Shown here piece after piece: positions 1-5,748 of a stretch of 33,698 nt of DNA. Made by a program: the position numbers and the translations under genes. The notes beneath the pieces are model-generated. The model was given only the letters and a program-made list of their open reading frames with translations, was not told the DNA's origin and did no database searches. Location: contig NZ_JAEFAJ010000037.1 of NCBI RefSeq assembly GCF_016287535.1, positions 1-33,698 on the forward strand. The letters run 5' to 3'. This stretch comes from Ruminococcus sp. (GTDB lineage: Bacteria > Bacillota > Clostridia > Oscillospirales > Ruminococcaceae). The first letter of the stretch is position 1; each line of letters starts with the position of its first letter.

Positions 1-41
1 ATTGTATCATAATTAACTATATTAGTCAAGCTAGAAAGGAA

Positions 42-60
42 ACAGCCCGTGAAGGGCTGT
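42..60 (-). terminator. Rho-independent terminator of the LRR-dockerin gene
   Basis: A perfect 7-bp stem (ACAGCCC at 42-48, GGGCTGT at 54-60) with a 5-nt loop lies 20 bases past the stop of the minus-strand LRR-dockerin gene. Read on the minus strand it is followed by a T/C-rich run (TTTCCTTTC). It would end the two-gene transcript that starts near 1564. Confidence 0.75.
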
Positions 61-79
61 CATCATATTAGGAAATTTC

Positions 80-1297
80 TTAATTCTTTTTCATATATTC
101 TTCCATTGACATAGGAGTTTCTTTTGTAGTCGATACATACGCATAGTACGCAAGAATACTCGATGCGTCAACGGCATTGATATCTCCGTCGTGGTTTACA
201 TCTGCTGCAAGCATTTGCTCTTCATTATATCCGCCTTCTTGATTGGTCGATACACGGGCATAATATGCCAGCACCATGGAAGCATCTACTGCGTTCACAT
301 TTCCGTCAAAGTTCACATCTCCCGTGTCAGAATCAACGGGTACAAAGATGCGATCGTACTTATTGGCGTAAGCCTCTGCAGTAGAGCCTCTGTATCCCTT
401 GATAATACCTGTATAGGCATAACCGGCACCGTTGGTAAAGGTCGAATTCATGTCGCTTATATCACATTCGGGATTAAGTATGCAGACCTTTTCAAGAGAA
501 TTGCAGCTCTGAAAAGCACTAGGTTCTATTTTCTCTACCGATTCGGGTATTGTCACCGATTTCAGTGATCTGAATCCCTCAAAAACACGGCTTTCTATTA
601 TCTTCACCGAATCAGGGATAACGACCTCTGTTACTGACCAATATCCCCAACCCTGAAAACATCTCCGACCTATACATTCAACTCCGTCAGGTATGACAAT
701 CTTTTCCGTATCGTTTCTTGCAGCAAGAAGAACACCGTTTATTATCACAAAAGGCGACTTCTCAAGCTGCTCTTCCTCCCATTTTGTGCCTGAGAAAGCC
801 CCGCCTTCTATCTTTGTGGCTGTTGAGGAGATCGTTATTTCCGCATTACTACAGGACTTAAAAGCCTCATGTTCGACTACCGTCACAGAAGCGGGTATTA
901 CGATGGAAGTGAGAGCGCTGCATTCAGAAAACGCAACAAAGCCAATGGTTTTCAGAGTATCGGGAAGGGTAACGGACACAAGGTTCTTACAAGTATTAAA
1001 ATTCTGATCTCCGACTCTTGTTATCCCATTGCTTATAACCACTTTTTTTATAAGATCTCTTTCTTTTACCCACGGAGTATTTTTGACAGGACCTACATCG
1101 CCCATATCTCCCTTGCCGCTGACAGTCAATGTACCGTCGCTGTCCAGCTGCCATGTGATATTCTCGCCATAGTTGCCGCTGTCAACTATGGTTGCAGCTT
1201 CAGCCGAAAGAGTTACAGGTACTCCCAGCGAAAGTGCTGTCGTTCCCAACGATATTACAGCACACATCAACGCTGCTACTATTCTTTTACAATTCAT
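80..1297 (-). CDS. Secreted BspA-type leucine-rich-repeat protein with C-terminal dockerin
   Basis: 405 residues. A signal peptide fills about residues 1-35. Residues 80-315 carry BspA/LRR_5 units with the usual pattern (I.IP.SV..I...AF..C.SL, e.g. VIPDSVKIIESRVFEGFRSL). A type I dockerin spans about 325-395 with two calcium loops (GDVNFDGNVNAVDAS and ADVNHDGDINAVDAS) and ends SMEEYMKKN. BspA repeats are known from adhesion and protein-binding surface proteins; the dockerin places this one on a cellulosome. The dockerin matches the scaffoldin dockerin at 22.3-24.2 kb far better than the enzyme dockerins in this window. I chose the start at 1297 because AGGGGG sits 7 bases upstream and the signal peptide then begins MNCKRIVAAL; the frame opens 13 codons earlier but that part overlaps the preceding gene. 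Binding target unknown. Confidence 0.9.
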   Translation of the reverse strand: MNCKRIVAALMCAVISLGTTALSLGVPVTLSAEAATIVDSGNYGENITWQLDSDGTLTVSGKGDMGDVGPVKNTPWVKERDLIKKVVISNGITRVGDQNFNTCKNLVSVTLPDTLKTIGFVAFSECSALTSIVIPASVTVVEHEAFKSCSNAEITISSTATKIEGGAFSGTKWEEEQLEKSPFVIINGVLLAARNDTEKIVIPDGVECIGRRCFQGWGYWSVTEVVIPDSVKIIESRVFEGFRSLKSVTIPESVEKIEPSAFQSCNSLEKVCILNPECDISDMNSTFTNGAGYAYTGIIKGYRGSTAEAYANKYDRIFVPVDSDTGDVNFDGNVNAVDASMVLAYYARVSTNQEGGYNEEQMLAADVNHDGDINAVDASSILAYYAYVSTTKETPMSMEEYMKKN

Positions 1298-1307
1298 AAT
1301 ATACCCC

Positions 1308-1538
1308 CTATTCAACGTCCAAGAATTTCTCGACAACAGTCATTATCTCCTCAAGGCGCTTACCACCGATACCTTTGATCTTACTGAGTTCAGCCTCAAG
1401 AGCTGGGAGATCAATCGTCTTGACCTGTTCTCCGAGAAGTTCGTCGCCATACTTAAGAATGAACTTTGTAAGCTCCTCTCGGTTCATCTTCTTGATTTTT
1501 TTATACGTGTCTCTGTCAATAATCTCTTGATTTGCCAT
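1308..1538 (-). CDS. Small helix-hairpin-helix protein
   Basis: 76 residues, no signal peptide, charged and helical. The C-terminal third (LSKIKGIGGKRLEEIM) has the I-x-G-I-G hairpin of a helix-hairpin-helix motif, which in other proteins contacts the DNA backbone without sequence preference. The start at 1538 is set by AAGGAG six bases upstream; an in-frame ATG 11 codons earlier lacks such a site. Its TAG stop (1308-1310) overlaps the AGGGGG ribosome site of the LRR-dockerin gene, whose ATG follows 10 bases after the stop, so the two are probably translationally coupled and share the promoter at 1571-1599. DNA binding is inferred from the motif only; the link to a secreted LRR protein is unexplained. 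Confidence 0.7.
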   Translation of the reverse strand: MANQEIIDRDTYKKIKKMNREELTKFILKYGDELLGEQVKTIDLPALEAELSKIKGIGGKRLEEIMTVVEKFLDVE

Positions 1539-1570
1539 ATGTAACTCCTTTGTCATTTCTCTTATCACCA

Positions 1571-1599
1571 ATTATAGCATAATACCGATATAATGTAAA
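1571..1599 (-). promoter_or_regulatory. Sigma-A promoter of the HhH/LRR-dockerin pair
   Basis: On the minus strand TTTACA (1594-1599) is followed after exactly 17 bases by a perfect TATAAT (1571-1576). Transcription would start near 1564, about 25 bases before the start codon at 1538. Confidence 0.75.
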
Positions 1600-1610
1600 C
1601 ACATAAAGCA

Positions 1611-1630
1611 GAACCGCCTATAGGCGGTTC
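1611..1630 (-). terminator. Hairpin terminator after the helicase remnant
   Basis: An 8-bp perfect stem (GAACCGCC at 1611-1618, GGCGGTTC at 1623-1630) with a TATA loop lies 11 bases past the stop of the minus-strand helicase fragment. The following T-run is weak on the minus strand, so termination strength is uncertain. Confidence 0.5.
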
Positions 1631-1641
1631 AATTAATAATA

Positions 1642-1965
1642 TTAGTTGTCTCTGAGTATTGCCTGCATATCATATATCTTTTGTATTTCCGTTTTTAAAT
1701 ATTCTCTTAATGCCTCATCCATTATATAGAGATACAAACCTTTTTGTCCTCTTGTAAATAATACTTTATATGTATTTCTTATAAGTTGATCGATAATATC
1801 ACTATCTTCAGGGGTAGGTTTTCTTTGATGTGGTCTCCTGAATTCTCCTGATCCCTTAGGATGCCTTGTATAGTCTGTTATGACTTTCCCTTCTCGATAT
1901 AGTAGATCATCACCGACAATAAGAAAACGATAAGAAAGGTATGCACATATCAAAGATATCACCAT
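1642..1965 (-). pseudogene. C-terminal fragment of a DUF2075-type helicase
   Basis: 107 codons are open, but only the part from about residue 14 looks like real protein. GDDLLYREGKVITDYTR followed later by IRNTYKVLFTRGQKGLYLY matches what I know of the C-terminal end of DUF2075 (Schlafen group 3-like) helicases, where a GPDL-Y-DGKV stretch precedes the conserved NTYRVLLTRG-KG motif VI. Full-length members are several hundred residues and carry Walker A and B motifs; none are present here. The homology fades near 1935, exactly where the plus-strand gene at 1941 begins, so this is a truncated remnant, probably from a defence or mobile island. Family assignment is from motif memory. Confidence 0.65.
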
Positions 1966-2486
1966 TTATTTCAGAGACGATTAGCATTAATGGAGTGGAT
2001 TTCAATCGAACCAATTTCATTCCCCATTTTATTAAATATGATAATTACAGTGAGGATGTAAGGTTATACTTTAATGATGTATCCGCTGAATGGTTGATCA
2101 GGGTAAAAAATGGTTTACCTAAGTTAATCTCACGCTTCGTTGTTGAGGCATGTCTAATTGTTGATGCTGTTGGACCTGGATCATGCAGTGCTTTAAGTGT
2201 ATTTCTGAAAGGCTCTACGAAGCCACTGATTTTCAGTGAGGGAATTATCACTTCCTCAGATCTCAGGAAGCAGACCCAGTATCATCAGAAGGGACTTACC
2301 CTTAGGAACAGGGACTATTATTATGAATCGTTTATCAGGGCTATTTGTATGTGCAATAATGTTTTCTTTCTGACGCTTCCTAAGCACGCAGGCTGGAACA
2401 ATACTCCAGATGGCAGAAGAATTTTTGTTTCAGCTGAAAACATGATTCCAATCTTGTCCGATTTTTTTTACGATGAAAAGGAGTGA
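1941..2486 (+). CDS. Hypothetical protein, first gene of an unknown pair
   Basis: 181 residues, not recognised. It has no signal peptide, membrane segment or nucleotide-binding motif. The C-terminal part contains KHAGWNNTPDGRRIFVSAEN, a W..-DGRR-F pattern suggesting a folded globular end. The frame is open only from 1923 and the ATG at 1941 is its first; the GAAAGG before it is too close to be a good ribosome site, so the gene may have lost its true 5' end at the junction with the helicase remnant. The last codons contain AAAGGAG, which serves as ribosome site for the next gene six bases on, so the two were probably co-translated. Codon use is AT-richer than the cellulosomal genes. Function unknown. 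Confidence 0.6.
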   Translation: MHISKISPFISETISINGVDFNRTNFIPHFIKYDNYSEDVRLYFNDVSAEWLIRVKNGLPKLISRFVVEACLIVDAVGPGSCSALSVFLKGSTKPLIFSEGIITSSDLRKQTQYHQKGLTLRNRDYYYESFIRAICMCNNVFFLTLPKHAGWNNTPDGRRIFVSAENMIPILSDFFYDEKE

Positions 2487-2492
2487 TATTTT

Positions 2493-3794
2493 ATGTCAGT
2501 TAAATTCAAGCGTAGGAATGCATTTAACTATATCCACCTCGAACGTACTACGGAATCTATAGACAAAATTGTGGATTCTTATCATAAGGCTTGTCCAAGT
2601 ACTCTGCCTGTTAAGGTGGGGACTGCATTATCGATATTGAGCCGTCTGCTTCCTCAATTCAAAGATGAAGGACTTACCCAGGATAGAATGTGGGTTATTG
2701 AAACGTCAGATGATGATAATTCTAGATTCATGACTGCTGTTATCCAGAACAGAAATCATAATTCTATGGAACCTATCTTCTCACATAGCCGTATTACAGG
2801 TATTGAGGATGAGCTAAACAAGCATGTAGACTGTTCTACAATTTTGCGTCATTCTTTTGTTATTGATGATTACTATGACCTCGAAAAAGTTCTCAAATTA
2901 GTGTATGAGCAGTTTCAGACCGCTCCGCTTGAGGAGAGCGTTTGTAGAACCGTACCAGTGCTTATTACCGATAATGCCGGAACTATTCCTGACACATTTC
3001 CGCATTATCAGCTCTCAATCAGCAACAGTATCAAGGTTGAAGATTTCGGCCCGTTACAGAAAGCTATGGGAAAGCTGAATTATTGCATTATCAAGTATGC
3101 AGAGCAGAATCCGGATGCCATAAATGCTGATCTAAAAAAAGCGATCAAGAATGCTGAGCAATTAGTGTCTGAGTTGCCATATAAGGCGCAGAGCAATTCA
3201 GCAATTATGTTTCTTGCTACAGGTTTAGTGCTTTATTATAAGAAGATATTCTCCAAAAATGATGTGCTTGAATTAAGGAATTATCTCAAATCTGAAGCAG
3301 TAAACAGAACAAGTCTTGGTAATGTAGTCTCTAAGGCAGTTGGTAAATCACTGAGCACAGCAATATGTTCAGGGACACTTGGGGTAGGTAATGAATCATC
3401 CCCACCGTTCTGGAAACCTAACATGGCTTTTGCAGGTAGCGATGGATCAATCAATGTTACAAGGCAACTGTTCGTTGAGAAAATTTTACAACAACTTGAA
3501 CTCCCGGTTGGTCATAATAAGATTTTTCAAGCACTAAAGGAAAATGATCTTTGCTTCGCTAATCCAGGGGAAGATCTGAAGACTCGCACTGTAATCGGAG
3601 CGGATGGTGTTAAGAATAAGCAACGTTTCGTATCCCTATCAAGACGTCTGTTGAGCGAAGAGGCAAATAGAAAAGTTGACGTGGCTGTAGCTTCTGATAT
3701 GTTTCATAAGTTGGATAAGCCTATCAACAACTTTTTTCCGTTTATGCAGCATCAACATCTCAACATGGTGGCAGGTCAGATAATAAATGACTAA
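2493..3794 (+). CDS. Hypothetical protein, second gene of an unknown pair
   Basis: 433 residues, not recognised. It starts MSVKFKRRNAF with AAAGGAG ten bases upstream, inside the end of the preceding gene. It looks cytosolic: no signal peptide or strong membrane helix, mixed alpha/beta composition, no Walker, HNH, PD-D/E or recombinase motif that I can see. A long helical stretch (about residues 185-245) is followed by an SKAVGKSLS-rich region and a C-terminal half with FWKPNMAFAGSDGSINVTRQ. Its stop overlaps by four bases the end of the convergent restriction-enzyme remnant. The neighbours are all gene fragments of defence or mobile type, yet this frame is intact, which argues for recent arrival or continued selection. 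Confidence 0.65.
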   Translation: MSVKFKRRNAFNYIHLERTTESIDKIVDSYHKACPSTLPVKVGTALSILSRLLPQFKDEGLTQDRMWVIETSDDDNSRFMTAVIQNRNHNSMEPIFSHSRITGIEDELNKHVDCSTILRHSFVIDDYYDLEKVLKLVYEQFQTAPLEESVCRTVPVLITDNAGTIPDTFPHYQLSISNSIKVEDFGPLQKAMGKLNYCIIKYAEQNPDAINADLKKAIKNAEQLVSELPYKAQSNSAIMFLATGLVLYYKKIFSKNDVLELRNYLKSEAVNRTSLGNVVSKAVGKSLSTAICSGTLGVGNESSPPFWKPNMAFAGSDGSINVTRQLFVEKILQQLELPVGHNKIFQALKENDLCFANPGEDLKTRTVIGADGVKNKQRFVSLSRRLLSEEANRKVDVAVASDMFHKLDKPINNFFPFMQHQHLNMVAGQIIND

Positions 3795-4036
3795 GCTGAT
3801 ATGTAGTCCTTGCAGTGCAGAACAGCATACAGATAGTAGAAGATATCTTCTTTGGTTACACGATCTCCATATATCCCCTTAAATTTGTTAAGTGCAACAT
3901 CAGAGATAGCGTAACGCTTCTTGTATCCAGTGGTTGTATCTTCGACCATATCACCGAACAAGCTCATTTGAGCTAGATTCTGCTTCTCAACTCTGTCATG
4001 AGCTATTCGATCCACAAATACAACAGAGGACATCAA
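3791..4036 (-). pseudogene. Fragment of a type ISP restriction-modification enzyme
   Basis: 81 codons. YAISDVALNKFKGIYGD followed by VTKEDIFYYLYAVLHCKDY matches the conserved IT-ALE-FR..YGD....KEDIFYYVYG-LHSP-YR segment in the C-terminal region of type ISP (LlaBIII-like) restriction-modification and related large helicase-methyltransferase proteins. Those are normally over 1000 residues; here only this segment survives, the usual continuation after the DY is missing, and nothing upstream resembles the methyltransferase or helicase parts. It is therefore a remnant. Together with the DUF2075 fragment and integrase scrap it marks a decayed defence island. Confidence 0.65.
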
Positions 4037-4064
4037 TACGATGTATCAATAGAAAAATGCGAGA

Positions 4065-4259
4065 CCATTCTTTAAACGTGTTTTCATATTGTACAGACAC
4101 TTGTTCGCTTCGCTCCTCGTCAATCAGGGAGTGGACATCGTGACCGTTTCGGGAGCGTTAGGACATTCGACGGTTTCTACAACAAGTAATATTTATTGTC
4201 ATAATTCATCAGCATATATTACCGGCATTTTTAACAATGCGCCGTGCAAAAGGAACTGA
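4065..4259 (+). pseudogene. C-terminal remnant of a tyrosine-family integrase
   Basis: An open frame without a start codon reads, in order, YRHLFASLLVNQGVDIVTV, then SGALGHSTVSTTSNIYCH, and stops at 4257-4259. This is the box II pattern of phage/ICE tyrosine recombinases: the R-H-T-F-A-S-L-L block with catalytic Arg (4095-4097) and His, the L-G-H block, and the catalytic Tyr in NIY-H. The N-terminal two thirds of an integrase are absent, as is the first catalytic Arg. One canonical Thr (RHTFAS) is Leu here. It points to a former integrative element at this site; no attachment repeat could be identified. Confidence 0.75.
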
Positions 4260-4283
4260 TTTTTTGCCATCACGCACAATATT

Positions 4284-4296
4284 CGACTTGAAGTCG
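4284..4296. promoter_or_regulatory. Upstream TetR operator candidate
   Basis: A dyad CGACT-TGA-AGTCG sits ten bases upstream of the -35 element of the TetR operon. It is the sister of the palindrome at 4346-4362 (both read ATTCGACTTG then A/C then AGTCG); the dyad centres are 64 bases apart and bracket the promoter. Confidence 0.6.
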
Positions 4297-4305
4297 GTTT
4301 TGTTC

Positions 4306-4334
4306 TTGACAATTCGTTTAACAGGTGTTATCAT
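4306..4334 (+). promoter_or_regulatory. Sigma-A promoter of the TetR-ABC operon
   Basis: TTGACA (4306-4311), a 17-base spacer and TATCAT (4329-4334) give a near-consensus promoter starting transcription about 36 bases before the TetR start codon. The palindromes on both sides suggest repression by the first gene product. Confidence 0.7.
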
Positions 4335-4345
4335 AATATCAGGAA

Positions 4346-4362
4346 TTCGACTTGCAGTCGAA
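4346..4362. promoter_or_regulatory. Downstream TetR operator candidate
   Basis: A 17-base imperfect palindrome, TTCGACT-TGC-AGTCGAA, lies across the expected transcription start region and just before the AGGAGG ribosome site (about 4367-4372) of the TetR gene. Length, symmetry and position fit autorepression by a TetR-family dimer. Confidence 0.65.
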
Positions 4363-4377
4363 AATTAGGAGGTCAAT

Positions 4378-4974
4378 ATGAAAGGCGAAAAAGGTGAACG
4401 CCGAAAAAAAGAGTTGTTAAAGATCGCATACCGTATGTTTATCGAAAAGGGCTACGATAATACAAGCATTGACGAGATCATTACAGAGGCGGGAATTGCG
4501 AAGGGAACTTATTACTACCATTTCCCCAGCAAGGAAGCTACACTTGAAGCGGTCATTGATATGATGATAAGCGAGGAGGCAGAACGGGCAAAAAACGTGA
4601 TTTCTACACCAATCCCCGTTCCACAGAAGATCGTTGCCGTTACAATGTCAATGCGTCCGCAGCTGGAAGAAAGCGGTATTGCAGGTACTCTGGAACGAAG
4701 CGAGAATATCGTTATGCACGAAAAAATAAACCTCCGTATTCTTGATGTGACCGTTCCGATATTGACGGAAGTCGTGAAAGAGGGTATCTCACAAGGGATA
4801 TTTGACTGCACAAATGTCGAGGAGCGTGTAAAAATGATCCTTATTATTTGTCAGCGTATTTTCGACAGCGGCAGTTTCAACGAAAGAGATGTTGAGGTAT
4901 TCATCGACATGACCGAGAAAACTCTCGGCGCAAAAACAGGAACGATGAGCTTTATCAAGGAGCTTATACACTGA
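4378..4974 (+). CDS. TetR/AcrR-family transcriptional regulator
   Basis: 198 residues. The N-terminal helix-turn-helix is typical: MFIEKGYDNTSIDEIITEAG followed by IAKGTYYYHFPSKEATLEAV (roughly residues 20-60). The rest is a helical ligand and dimer domain without recognisable specificity. AGGAGG lies five bases before the ATG. It is the first gene of an operon with an ABC ATPase (11 bases after its stop) and an FtsX-like permease, an arrangement usual for regulators that release an exporter when an inducer appears. Two matching palindromes around the promoter are the likely targets, so autoregulation of the whole operon is expected. The inducer is unknown. Confidence 0.92.
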   Translation: MKGEKGERRKKELLKIAYRMFIEKGYDNTSIDEIITEAGIAKGTYYYHFPSKEATLEAVIDMMISEEAERAKNVISTPIPVPQKIVAVTMSMRPQLEESGIAGTLERSENIVMHEKINLRILDVTVPILTEVVKEGISQGIFDCTNVEERVKMILIICQRIFDSGSFNERDVEVFIDMTEKTLGAKTGTMSFIKELIH

Positions 4975-4985
4975 CGGAGGTAGTT

Positions 4986-5747
4986 ATGGAAAAAGAGGCC
5001 TTTATTTCTGCAAGACATCTTAAAAAGGTTTTTGGTTCGGGCGACAGCGAGCAGGTGATTTACTCGGATTTTGATATTGATATTTACAAGGGTGATTTCA
5101 CCATTATCATGGGTGCATCCGGCGCAGGAAAGTCTACTCTCATGTACTCCCTTTCGGGTATGGATACGCCGAATGCAGGCACTATTATTTTCGGAGGAAC
5201 AGAGATAACCGGCATGAGCAGCGATGAACTTGCCGTATTCAGACGTAAGAACTGCGGCTTTGTTTTTCAGCAGATCTATCTGATAGATAAGATGAACCTG
5301 CTGGATAATGTAATAACCGCTGGAAGCCTTACAAGCAAGGACAAAGCCGACATCGTTAGACGTGCAAACGAGTTGTTCGATATGGTGAACATTTCGGAGG
5401 TGACACGCAAAAAGCTGCCATCGCTCATATCGGGCGGTGAAGCACAAAGAGCAGGCATCGTCCGTGCGGCGATCAATCAGCCCTCAGCTATATTTGCCGA
5501 TGAGCCGACAGGTGCGCTGAATTCCAACAATTCCGATGCAGTTCTGGACGTGTTATCAAAGCTTAATGAAACCGGACAGAGCATTATAATGGTAACACAT
5601 GATAAGAAATCGGCTCTGAGGGGAAATCGGGTTGTTTATATCAAGGACGGCGAGATCTGCGGCGACTGCGATTTGGGAAAATACAGCGCAGATGATACCG
5701 AAAGAACGGGAAAGCTCGAAATATTCCTGAAAGATATGGGGTGGTGA
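4986..5747 (+). CDS. ABC transporter ATP-binding protein, MacB/LolD-like
   Basis: 253 residues. Walker A GASGAGKST (43-51), Q-loop FVFQQ (93-97), signature ISGGEAQRAG (148-157), Walker B AIFADEPTG (168-176) followed by ALNS, and the switch His in MVTHDK (about 205) are all present. The ADEPTGALN block and length are typical of MacB/LolD/BceA-type ATPases that work with FtsX-fold permeases. The signature has SGGE in place of SGGQ, a tolerated variant. It is followed after one base by the permease gene, so the two form one transporter. Likely substrates are antimicrobial peptides, lipids or other membrane-active compounds, by family analogy only. Confidence 0.94.
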   Translation: MEKEAFISARHLKKVFGSGDSEQVIYSDFDIDIYKGDFTIIMGASGAGKSTLMYSLSGMDTPNAGTIIFGGTEITGMSSDELAVFRRKNCGFVFQQIYLIDKMNLLDNVITAGSLTSKDKADIVRRANELFDMVNISEVTRKKLPSLISGGEAQRAGIVRAAINQPSAIFADEPTGALNSNNSDAVLDVLSKLNETGQSIIMVTHDKKSALRGNRVVYIKDGEICGDCDLGKYSADDTERTGKLEIFLKDMGW

Positions 5748-5748
5748 T

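Noticed and set aside
1298..1336. Upstream start for the LRR-dockerin protein (13 extra residues)
   Set aside because: The extension would overlap the HhH gene, spoil the signal peptide and lacks a ribosome site; AGGGGG fits the ATG at 1297.
4851..5447. 198-codon minus-strand frame opposite TetR and ABC genes
   Set aside because: It spans two genes with complete motifs on the other strand, and shows no domain of its own.
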